DNA of 64,000 nt, from positions 21,410,400-21,474,399 of the forward strand of contig CM029386.1 in the NCBI GenBank assembly GCA_017165825.1, given 5' to 3'. The notes below the pieces were generated by a model that searched no databases, was not told where the DNA came from, and saw only the letters and a program-made list of their open reading frames with translations. The DNA comes from Hepsetus odoe. Taxonomy: Eukaryota > Chordata > Actinopteri > Characiformes > Hepsetidae. Positions within the stretch are counted from its first letter, which is position 1; every line of letters starts with the position of its first letter. Made by a program: the position numbers and the translations under genes. Of the stretch, positions 45,490 through 57,500 are shown piece by piece.

Positions 45490-46870
45490 AGTGGAAGTGC
45501 TCAGCCTCCTTCATGGAGCACACAGCAGTGCCCTGATGGTTTAGTACGAGGTCCTGTAATCAGAAGGGTGTGTGAATCAAATTGGGGTCGCTCGCATTCC
45601 AGAACAGATTTGATCTTTGAATAGTCCATCTGAAGACCCTCACTACAGATACAGCAGCCTAAGAAGACAACAGAGGCTATGTGGAACTCACATTTCTCCA
45701 GTTTAATGAAGAGCTGTTTTTGGAGAAGTCTTTGGAGCACCAACCTGATATGCTGAATATTCTACTGCTGAGACTGGGAGAACATGAAAATATCATCCTG
45801 ATGAATACAAACCTAGCCAGAAAGTTACCATAACATAAACTTACTGAACAGAACTGGCACCTCAGTGAAATAGAAGAGCATTAGCAAAGCCAAACAACAT
45901 AACGAGGCATTCATAATGACCTTTGGGTGTTTTGAGGCTGTTTTCCATTCATCACCTTCTTTTATTTGGACTGGGTTGTATGCTGATCGAAGATCCGGTT
46001 TGGTGAAAACAGAGGCTCCCCTCAGTTGAAAGGCCATGTTAATAGGAGGCAATGGGTACCGGTCCTTGATGGCAATATTGTTAAGAGACAGTTAGTCCAT
46101 TCATGGTCAAAGGGACCCCTGTAAATAGTACTTTGAAGGCAAGGAAGGAGACAGCCTTGGTGACAAGATGAGAACCAGCTAAGAATAGTCATAGACATCC
46201 AAAAGAGGATTGGGTTGTGAGCCCAGAGCCATGGGATGTATTTCTACATCTGTCTAACAATTCTGATAGAGTCCTTGGGAAAGGTAGAGGGATGGATAAA
46301 TCCATTAGACAGGGCCTAATGTAAGAACCCTGATTTAAGAATTCATGGCTTTATTTTTCGGGGAACCCCAAAATTACTGGTGAGTCTAGAGAAGAAATTA
46401 GCAGAAATGCTAACTGTCCTTGGTTATAAGACATGGTAATGCTGATCTTCTGGGTATGGGCTGATATAGTCCTGGAGCCGAGAGGTTGCCCATCTGGGGG
46501 TACAAACCCATAATGGTGAGTCTCTCTGTTGTAGTGAGAGGTTAAGAGAACAACCTAACTTGATGTCCATAAAAATTTCCAGTTGCCACTGAATCTCCTA
46601 ATGCTTTGAATGTGTGGAGGGTGACAGGCAGAAGAAATTGATCTTGATGGAGTCTGGGGCTTGGATGGCCCTTAGTGCCTTCCTGTTTCCTGAGGCCCCC
46701 TGTCTTATTCTTGGAAGTTTGGGGCAAGCCTCCTGTTGTTCCTTCTCTTGGGTGGAGAGACCAGCTCGTCCAAGCTTTCTAGCCTCAGGCATGGGGTTGG
46801 GCTGTTGAAATGGGTCAGTGGTGTTCTAGGACCAGGCTGGTGTTTCCTTGACTGATATCTCCCAGTGATG
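45490..46870 (-). mobile_element. Ty3/gypsy fragment, heavily decayed
   Basis: Minus-strand pieces in order: protease-like LPVTLHTFKALGDSVATGNF (46550-46660); RT pieces INMAFQLRGASVFTKPDLRSA and IKEGDEWKTA (45950-46050), LIKLEKCEFHIASVVFLG (45640-45740). Order and spacing fit a gypsy pol gene different from the copy at 22472. No LTRs seen. Confidence 0.72.
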
Positions 46871-46984
46871 CTTTAATAGCCAGACTGACAGTCACCTCCA
46901 AATCTGCCAATGTGTCCCATGCTGCCAGCTCGTCTTTAATGATGTAGTACAGTGTTCTGCAGCTGACTGGGATTCCTGAAGGAG

Positions 46985-47095
46985 CTGGAAGAGCTCGGGC
47001 AAGGACCCAGATTCTCTAAAACTGCTTTGCAACAACAACAGTTTTAAAAGCGCTTTATAAATAAAATTGACTTGAATTGACTTGAGAATATATAT
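46985..47095 (+). mobile_element. LINE 3-prime tail fragment
   Basis: AAAAGCGCTTTATAAATAAA followed by TTGACTTGAATTGACTTGA resembles the 3-prime end and tail of a fish non-LTR element. Family not determined. Confidence 0.45.
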
Positions 47096-47580
47096 CTGGA
47101 CTCTGGACTGTATCCTCATACAGTGGATGTACATCACAGCAAATAGACTGAGCCACAGCCTAAATAAAATAATGTGAGAGGGCGGATTACTGCTCCAGGT
47201 GTTTATCCTCTAGTGGCAGTCTATGTATATTCATTATATGTATGTGAACATTTATTCTTGTGATGTTTGATTAAGTGAAATAGAGGAATATTAGAACTGT
47301 AGAACCATGGTGATAACCTTCTTATCCTCGGGCCTCATTCCTAAACACTAGGCCAGTGCTACCCAATGAAACAACTGCTTTACTGTTCCAGGCTGCAAAG
47401 TGTCTAAATCACTCTACGTTTAGCATCAGCAGTAAACGAATCACCTGATCATCTGGAATCATCTGCACCTGTTTCTTCACTGCTTCATGTCTTAAGTTAG
47501 ACTTTGTTCTGCATGAAGGTTCAGTAGATCATGTAGATCATTATGTGAATTAACCAACAGAAAACAATCAAACTGCTCCT

Positions 47581-47925
47581 GTACAGAGACTGGACTGAAA
47601 ATGAGAGACAACAACACTGTCCTTTTAGGAAGATCTGGAGAACTGCTCAGGTACAGAGACTGGACTGAACATGAGAGACAACAACACTGTCCTTTAGGAA
47701 GATCTGGAGAACTGCTCAGGTACAGAGACTGGACTGAACACGAGAGACAACAACACTGTCCTTCAGGAAGATCTGGAGAACTGCTCAGGTACAGAGACTG
47801 GACTGAACATGAGAGACAACAACACTGTCCTTCAGGAAGATCTGGAGAACTGCTCAGGTACAGAGACTGGACTGAACATGGAGACAACAACACTGTCCTT
47901 TAGGAAGATCTGGAGAACTGCTCAG
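47581..47925. repeat. Minisatellite, five units of 68-70 bases
   Basis: Units start GTACAGAGACTGGACTGAA and end GGAGAACTGCTCAG, at 47581, 47651, 47720, 47789 and 47858, with a partial sixth at 47926. Unit length 69 is a multiple of three, so both strands stay open through most of the array. No evidence that it is coding. Confidence 0.93.
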
Positions 47926-47939
47926 GTACAGAGACTGCT

Positions 47940-48529
47940 CATGGCTGCCCCCTGTTGGAAATTGTGCCTGCTATGCTGTGTTCACAATGACAAATCTTGA
48001 AGAACTCCATCAAAAAGTGCAAGGAAGAGTCTGGCATTAGAACTTTGAATGAGGGAAGAGGTTTCTGTGTCTGCTTTTATTTCTGATACTGTGCCAGCGA
48101 AGGAGGACGAGTGACCAGGTAGGACTGTGAACTGAGGGAAATGATCATGGCTAACATAAACGTACTGAACAGAACTGGCACTTAGACCTCAGTGAAATAC
48201 AAATTAAAAGCAACATCTTCATGACCTCTTGTTCAGAAGATTCGGTTCCCACAGTCCTGGATGGCCTTCAGTTCACAAACCATCTGGTCTCCACTTCCTT
48301 TAACAGAGTCATCGGTTCCTCCAAAATCTGCAGCAGAGCTTGTAGCTAAATTCTTGCTCCTCCACTTCACCAGGTGTCACTTTGCCTTGGCATTTCAAGA
48401 GTGGATGAAGCCATGAAGCATCTCAGAGCTTGTACGACATGTGGATGAAGCAATGAGGAACAGTGCCATCTTATGGACAACAACATTATGGCAACATTAT
48501 GGTTATTCAAGTTGATTAAAGAAGCTTTG
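47940..48529. other. Intergenic, no recognised gene
   Basis: No supported exon. The duplicated C3 upstream region begins at about 48675. Confidence 0.45.
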
Positions 48530-48625
48530 TTGGGGACGGTACCTTGCTGAAGGGTAGCCTGGTCTGCGAACCCACAACCTTCAGATCATGGGGTGTAGTC
48601 CCTAATGACTAGGTCAGTCCTGTTC
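48530..48625 (-). mobile_element. SINE family B head fragment
   Basis: GACGGTACCTTGCTGAAGGG and CCCACAACCTTCAGATCATG match the core and head of the family. Confidence 0.55.
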
Positions 48626-49238
48626 TCTACCTGATATGCATGATGTGTAGTTTTTAGTGAGAATAATCAGATTTTAAATATTAAATGTGGTGTCTGTCAG
48701 TGACCCAGTTTAGAAACTTCAGCTTCTGTCCCTCGCTGTGTAATGATTAGCAGACTTCTAACGGGGCTCTCCAAATAATCAAAGGTTGAATTTACTCATC
48801 GGAACAGTTAACCCTTTAATTATCTTCATGCCTTCTGATGGGAAATTGTTTATTTTGTAGCAGCTTTATTTTTTTCTTTGCTCTCAAAAAGAAAATTTAG
48901 GCTAAAATGTTAAAGAATTAAAGCAAATGTTTCCCCACATTGTGCTTCACCAGAAAGGACAGAAGCCTGTTTAAGAGTCATGACAATGACAGCATGATGT
49001 GTTCACGGCACCTTTTTGAAGACTTTGGTGAGACTTTGTCCCCCCTTTACCCCTCGTCATCCCCTTTCAAATCTTACATAACCACGCTGATGGGAAGAGG
49101 TGGGGGGACAGGCTGTCCTGTAAGTGGACGGTCAGGGACGAGGGGGGTGTGCGTATGAAATGGGGGTTACATGATAAAAGCTTTGGTTCTGCTCGGTAAC
49201 CGACACTTGTTCGGGTCCAGACAGAGCAGACAGGCAGG

Positions 49239-49303
49239 ATGCAGGTGCTGTGGATCACTGCTGCTCTTCTGTCCTCACCACTGCTCACACTATGTGACCC
49301 ACT
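49239..49303 (+). CDS. c3: C3 copy 2 exon 1
   Basis: Signal-peptide exon, identical to 539-603; donor GTGAGT. Confidence 0.85.
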
Positions 49304-49310
49304 GTGAGTA

Positions 49311-49389
<79 letters not shown>

Positions 49390-51527
49390 TTTACAGGTAC
49401 AAGTAAAAGTAGCTGCTAAAAGGGTAATGTTTTGGGTGATCTATCCAAACCAAGGTCAGAACTTTTCAATTTGGTTAAAATCTGTTCAATCTGTAATCTG
49501 TTAACTGGGATGGAGTTGGTGGGGGTGGCTTTCTTCTTCTGTCCAGTCTATCTGCTCTTGTCAGTTGCTCCTCTCCTACATCCAGTTCTGCTCCCATTTG
49601 CATGAAACAACGTCATCCATAAGACCCTAACTTCACCATCACATGGCCAAAAACACAACTGAGTCGTTTATTACAATTGATTCACCCTGCGTCCCCTGCA
49701 GGACACCACAAAGATGTCAGGATTCTTTACTTCTTTCTCCTTTTGTAGACTGTCTGGACCTACAGGTCACCACCAGAATGTCTTTGTGTTTCATTGCTGG
49801 AATCAGGTTGATCACAAAAGTGTGAAGTTTCAACAGATCTGGTAGCTCAGACATTCTTATTATTATGGTTGTTGTTGTTGTTGTTGTTAGCAAATTGAAA
49901 GTGACTAATTATGATTGTGAAACAACAAACAGTGAACACACACATATTGTGCTGCAGGAGGCAAACATGCAGCACCCGGGGAGCAGTGATGGTGATAGTC
50001 AGTTGTACCTCTGGGCAACCTACTGGTCTGCGATATGAACCCAAGACCTCCTGATCGTGGAGTCAAGTCTCTAACCACCAGGCCACCTGGTTTAAGAAGT
50101 TTAAACAGGGTCTAAACACTAGGCCATTGCTGCACCTTTATCTTATACATCTGGGAATTTTTTTTTAATGTAAAGGAGAAATACCTAAAGAGGAAAAACT
50201 GTAAAACATTTTTCATTTGTCCTTCCAGCTACATCATGTCGGCCCCGAACATCCTGAGGGTGGGCAGCTTAGAGAATGTGTTTGTGGAAGCGCAGGATTA
50301 CACTGGAGGAGGAGACATCACTGTCCAGGTCGTTGTGATGAATCATCCACGAAAAACCATCCAGCTGAACAGTGAAGTGGTGGTCCTCAAATCCACAAAC
50401 ATGTACCAGGCACTCGCAGCCATTAAGGTCAGTGAGGTCAAACTGTTGACCAAAAATAAAAACTGCAAGGATGGAAATGTTGGTGCAGAGTGAGGCAGAG
50501 TGAAGTCAGGCATCAGGGGTCTTTGGGGTAAACCTCAATGGTTAATTCTTAAAAATTAAGTTAGTCTGTCAGATTAGTTGGCTTTGAAGTAGCATGACGG
50601 TGACCAATCACATGGCCTCGTACAGGATTTCCCTTTGTGTAACTCTCAGGGCTGGACCTGATGGTGTTTTAATGACCTCCCAGTCATGAGGGATTAAGGT
50701 TGGGCCACAGAAGCCACGTTCAGAGTGGGTGTCGGTCTAGTGTTGGAAATATAACATTATCAACAGTTGAGGCCAAAATTATTAGCCCCCTTATGAAATT
50801 AGACAACACTCTTGATTTCTCCATGAAAATGACCATTAACAACAAGCGTTTTTTTTTTATAGTGTGTTTGTTTACAAAATAACAAAGTCCACTAAGTTTA
50901 ATTAGTATATTTTATTGATACACCGAGTTGAAACAAGAAAAGGCAAAAAGGAGACATCCAAAATTATTCGCCCCCTGGCCATTAATAGTCAATAGTGTAC
51001 CTTTTCGGAGCCTGAGCTGAAAACAATCTCTTAGAGAAGTTCTTTACTAGGTTGACACAGGTCTCCTGAGGGATTTTGTCTATTCTTACATTGCAAATTG
51101 TTCTAGCTGGTCCAAATGGCATGTTTCCGAGCATGGACCTTCACTCTGAGTACCTGCCACAGATTCTCAATAGGATTGAGGTCTGGGCTCTGTGTGGGCC
51201 AATCCAGGATCTTGGTTTTGGTATCCTTGAGGAACTGTTGGACTAATTTCATTGTATGCTTTGGGTAATTGTCTTGTTGGAAGACCCAGCAACTACCTAA
51301 TCCTAGACTACAAGCAGATTTCTGCATATTCCCCTCAAAGTGTCAACATAATTATTTTTTTCCACGATGCCATGCTCCTGAACAAGGCTCCCTGTGCCTG
51401 AGGCTGTAAAACAGTCCCACAGCATGATGCTCCCACCACCATGTTTAACTGCGGGAACTGTGTTCTTAGGGTTGAAGGCCTCTCCCTTTCTTCGCCAAAC
51501 ATAAGCAACATCCATGTGCCCAAACAG

Positions 51528-51579
<52 letters not shown>

Positions 51580-54500
51580 TCTAAAACATTGATATACACA
51601 CACAGTGAACTTCCATGACTTGTTTTCTGTAATCATCTTGAGGCTACAGTGTGAAACTAAACATTTTAGACACACTTGATTGGAATTTATTTGACAGAAG
51701 TTTAAGCAGGCTAATTTCCTGTGTTTCAGATTCCTGAAAACATGGACGTCTTTGGTGAAGACCCCTCAGAGAAGCAGTACGTGTACCTGCAGGCCCAATT
51801 TCCCACCACCACGCTGGAGAAGGTGGTCATGGTCTCCTTCCAGTCAGGCTACATATTCGTGCAGACTGACATGAGCATCTACACACCTGGAACCACAGGT
51901 ACACCAAACGTATAGAAAAGGTCACGTCTAATAGGGTCTGAAAATTACTGATTTTTTTTTTTTCAATTTATGAAGAACAAGTCAGATGCACCAGTACCTT
52001 AAGGAAAGCTTTATTACTATTGCAATAGCGCCTCATCCAGTACTCCATTCCAAATTCTGGAGGAAGAGCCCTGAACACAGATACCTACATGCAGATATAC
52101 TGGTCTGTGAGTTCCTCCCTTTCTTCTACCACAGTGTCATAGAAAGACCTCAGAAGATTTCTGTTCACCCCAAAGGACCTCATCTGCTAAGGTGGCTGAA
52201 GTCCTTTGGAGTGAACAGAAATCTTCGGAGGTCCTTCTAGGATACTGTGGTAGTGTCTGCTGGTGTGGAAGAATCGCAGAGAGGGACAGATGGAAACTAA
52301 ACAAACTGGTCAAGAGGGCCAGCTCTGTCCTGGACTGCCTGCTCAAATCCATTGAGCAGGTAGGGGAAGAGAGAATGTTCTCCAAACTAACATCCATCAT
52401 GGACAACACCTCCCACCCCCTGCATGAGACTGTAGGAGCACTGAGCAGCTTGTTCAGCAGCAGACTGTTACACCCGCAGTGGGAGAAGGAGCTACCGCAG
52501 GTCATTCTTACCTGCAGCCATCAGACTCCACAACACTAGCCTAACATTATCTATTTAATATTACCCATTTATTATTATTATTATTTTTCTTTCGGCTGCT
52601 CCTGTTTAGGGGTCGCCACAGCGGATCAACTGTCTCCATTTCTTCCTGTCTTTTGCATCTTCCTGCTTCAAACCGACCACCTGCATGTCCTCTCTCACCA
52701 CATCCATAAAGCTCCTCTTTGGTCTTCCTCTTCTTCTCTTTCCTGGCAGCTCCATCTTCAACATCCTCCTTCCAATATAATCCTCGTCTCTCCTCTGGAC
52801 ATGTCCAAACCAACGCAACCTTGCTTCTCTAACTTTGTCTCCAAGACGTCTAACCTGAGCTGTCCCTCTAATATACTAATTTCTAATCCTGTCCATCCTC
52901 GTCACACCCAACGAAAATCTCAGCATCTTTAACTCTGACACCTCCAGCTCCGCCTCCTGCCTTTTCGTCAGTGCCACCGTCCCCAACCCATACAACATAG
53001 CTGGTCTCACTACTGTCCTGTAAACCTTCCCTTTTACTCTAGTTGGTACGCGTCTGTCACAAATCACTCCAGCCACTCTTCTCCACCCATTCCAACCAGA
53101 CTGCACTCTCTTCTTCACCTCTATTCCACACTCGCCATTACACTGAACTGTTGATCCCAAGTATTTAAACTCCTCCACCTTTGTTACCTCCACTCCCTGC
53201 ATCCTAACCACTCCACTTTCCTCCCTTTCATTCACACTCATGTATTCTGTCTTTGCCCTACTCACTTTCATTCCTCTCCTCTCCAGAGCATATCTCCATC
53301 TCTCCAGGTACTCTTCAAGCTGCTCCCTACTCTCACTACAGATCACAATATCATCAGCAAACATCATCGTCCACGGAGACTCCTGTCTAATCTCGTCCGT
53401 CAACCTGTCCATTACTATTGCAAACAAGAATGGGCTCAGTGCTGATCCTTAATGTAATCCAACCTTTACCCTAAATGCATCTGTCACTCCCACTGCAGAT
53501 CTCACCACTGTTACACTGTCATCATACATATCCTGAACTACTCTCACATACTTCTCTGTAACACCAGACTTCCTCATACAAAACCACAACTCCTCTCTAG
53601 GCACCCTGTTATATGCTTTCTCCAAATCCACAAAGGCACAATGCAACTCCTTCTGACCTTCTCTGTACTTCTCCATCAACACCCTCAGAGCAAACATTGC
53701 ATCTGTGGTGCTCTTTCTCGGCATAAAACCATACTGCTGTTCACTGATCCTCACCTCTTTTCTTAACCTAGCTTCTACTACTCTTTCCCATAACTTCATG
53801 GTGTGGCTGATCAACTTTATCCCTCTATAGTTACTACAGCTCTGTGCATCACCCTTATTCTTGAAGATCGGTACCTGTACACTTCGTCTCCACTCCTCAG
53901 GCATCTTCTCACTTGCCAAGATTGTGTTAAACAATCTGGTCAGAAACTCAACTGCCATCTCCCCTAAACATCTCCATGCTTCCACTGGTATGTCATCCGG
54001 TCCAACAGCCTTTCCATTCTTCATCCTCTTCATCGCTGCCCTTACTTCCATCTTGTTTATTTGCTGCACTTCCTGGTTAACTCTTCTCACATTATCCAGT
54101 CTTCTCTCTCTCTCATTTTCTTCATTCATCAGCCCCTCAAAGTATTCCTTCCATCTGCTCAACACGCTCTGTTCACCTGTGAGTACGTTATTATTTCTAT
54201 CTTTAATCGCCCTGACCTGTAGCACATCCTTCCCAGATCTGTCTCTCTGTCTAGGCAATCGGTAAAGGTCCTTTTCTCCCTCTTTACTGTCCAACCTCTC
54301 ATACAATTCACCAAACACCTTATCTTTGGCCTTCACCACTGCTTTCTTCGCCCTGCGGTTCATCTCCTTGTACACCTGTCTACTTTCTTCATCTCTCTGT
54401 ATGTCCCATGTCTTCTTTGCCTCCCTCTTCTTTTGAATACACTTCTGGACTTCTTGGTTCCACCACCAGGTCTCCTTATCCTCTTTCTTCCTTCCGGATG

Positions 54501-57500
54501 TCACACCAAGTACATTTCTAGCCGTCTGCCTGATCACTTCTGCAGTAGTTTCCCAGCAATCCGGAAGCTCTTCGACACCTCCCAGTGCCCGTGTTAACTC
54601 CTGCCTGAATTCCACCTTACAGTCCTCCTCCTTCAGCTTCCACCACTTGATCCTCACCTCTGCCCTCACTTTCCTCCTCTTCTTGACCTCCAAGGTCATC
54701 CTACAGACCACCATCCTATGCTGTTTAGCTACACTTTCTCCTGTCACTACTTTGCAGTCTCTGATCTCTTTCAAACTGACCCTCCTGCAAAGAATATAAT
54801 CCACCTGTGAGCATCTTCCTCCACTCTTATACGTCACCCTGTGCTCCTCCCTCTTCTTAAAATAAGTATTAACTACAGCCATTTTCATCCTTTTTGCAAA
54901 ATCAACAACCATCTGACCTTCAGCATTCCTCTCCTTGACACCATGCCTACCCATCACCTCCTCATCACCTCTGTTCCCTTCACCCACATGACCATTAAAA
55001 TCTGCACCAATCATCACTCTCTCTCCTCTGGGTACACTCTCTATCACTTCATCTAACTCACTCCAGAATTTTTCCTTCTCTTTCATCTTACAACCAATTT
55101 GTGGAGAATAAGCACTAACAACATTCATTATCACACCTTCAACTTCCAGCTTCAAACTCATCACCCTCCCTGACACCCTCTTCACTTCCAAAACACTCTC
55201 CACATACTCTTCCTTCAGGATAACACCTACTCCATTCCTCCTTCTAGCCACACCATGGTAGAGCAGTTTAAACCCTCCTCCAATACACCTGGCCTTACTA
55301 CCCTTCCATCTAGTCTCTTGCACACACAAAATGTCAACCTTCCTTCTCTCCATCATATCAGCAAATTCTTTACCTTTACCAGTCATGCTGCCAACATTCA
55401 AAGTCCCTACCCTCACTTCCACTCTCCTCTCCTTCTTTCTCTCCTTCTCCCTCTGGATATGCCTTCCTCCTCTTCTTCTTCTTCTTTGGCCAACAGTAGT
55501 CCAATTTCATCCAGCACCCTGTAGGCTAACAGCACTGATGGCGGTCGTTGTTAACCCGGGCCTCGACCGATCCGGTATGGAATTCTGTATCGTTGTCCGC
55601 ATATTGATTTGGAGTTTTACAGTTTTACACCGGATGCCCTTCCTGACGTAACCCTCCCCATTTACCCGGGCTTGGGAACAGCACGAAGAAATCTACTGGC
55701 TTGTGCATCAGTAGTGGCTGGGTTTATTATTATCATTATTACATTTAAATGTATTTATTTATCATTTATTTATTTATAATGTATTATTATTTACTACTAC
55801 TATTATTATTCTTATTATTGTTTATTTATTTATTTATTTTTATTATTATATGCTCTCTGTGTATTAGGTTATCTTTCCTGTTTTTATGTTCTTTCTTCTT
55901 GCTAATTGCCCTGCAAATATGCATATATAGATAGACATATATATTTATATATAGCTCTGTATATGGATATCTTTCCTTGCTTTTTCTTATATTCTTTCTT
56001 GCTTGCTTGTTCTTTCTTGTTAAAGAGCCCTGTAACATCCTATTCTATTCCATCTGTTACTGGGCTCTGGTTTCAATCTGCCAAATTCCTATGTGGGGTC
56101 ACTTGCTTCACCTTCTTTATCTAATAACCCCCCTGCATGACCTTCCCACCTAACAACCCCTGCGTGAACATCTTATTTACGTTCTTTGCCCATCTTCTAC
56201 CTCCTATAAACACCTAGAAATCTCTTCTGGTCTAAGTACCTATTGCACATAGCTTCTTTACTCCAGATCACAAAGGAATGAAAGAGGGGGATTGTCGCAG
56301 TTACAAAGTAATCTTCTTTACTAGAAGAGTAATCTTAATACTAGTACAGAGTTCTTTAATTTTCTATCATATTGTGATGAAAATGCACAGATGCTGAACA
56401 TGTTCCAAACCCTGGAAAAAACAATCATGAAACACTAACAAACTTAGCACTGCTTTGATGGAGCTCAGAAATAATATTTTTTCCATCTTGACTCAAGAGA
56501 ATCAGACATAATATGAGTTGGAATTCAACGTGTTTAACTTTAGGCATGACCTGCACATGTGTTTGAACTTTGACCTATCCCGTCCTTCTCCAGTTAAATA
56601 CAGAGTCTTCTCAGTGACTCCTGATCTGCAGCCTCACGACCAGACTGGAATCTCTGTTGAAGTCATAGTAAGTAGAAATTTTCTGGAATATTCAGGATAG
56701 TTTTTTTAATGAATGGATACTGGCTTGAAATTAAACTGTGATAAAAAAGTCATACTATCCTTTCATTATGCATTTTCCTGATCATAACGATCCAGTACAC
56801 GATTAAAATCTCAGCTTGCAGTTTGCAGGCTGCTGATGGAGTGGTAATCTCCTTCTTTTGTCTGAAAATATTGTATACCACTTTACTGCTGCTTTATTGC
56901 AACAGAGTACTTCAGGGTGGAGGAATATCTGAGTGAAGTTTATTATTCAGGTGAGGGTTCATAAGGGACTTATAGGTTTAATGGCCTACTTGAGCAGCTG
57001 ATGGGTGTGAAAATAAAAGGGTATCTGAACATATTTAATATTTTTGTATTTCTGAATGTTAGTGCAACATATTATGCTTAATAGTTCTGACATTATTTTT
57101 GAAGAATCCTCAAGGAATCAGCATCCAAAGTGATTTGATCTATCCTAAACAAGGGATTGTGACTGGGACGTTCTACATCCCTGAGCCTGCCAGGTTAGTC
57201 CACTGCAGTGATTGTTCATGATGATACCAGTAGTGCATAGCACGCAAATCCTGTAACAAATTTTCTTCTTATTATTATTTCATCTGCTCCCAGTGGGGGT
57301 CTCCAGAACAGATCCATTTTTCCATTTCTTCCTGTCCTCTGCCTCTTCCATTTTCACACCAACCCCCTACATGTCCTCTCTCCCCACATCTAAAACCTCC
57401 TCTTTATCCTTCCTATTCTTCTTTCCTGGCAGTTCTATCCTCAACATCCCTCTCCTGATATACTCCTCATGAGCACCACCATCTGCAACCCATACAACAT

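Larger units (their letters stand above)
48675..57230. repeat. Right arm of the C3 segmental duplication
   Basis: Collinear with 1-8265. The left boundary of homology visible here is TTAAATGTGGTGTCTGTCAGTG, matching the window start, so the duplication extends beyond the left edge. Confidence 0.85.

Noticed and set aside
47492..47893. 133-codon frame of repeats SLYLSSSPDLPEGQCC
   Set aside because: A direct product of the 69-base minisatellite; open on the other strand as well.
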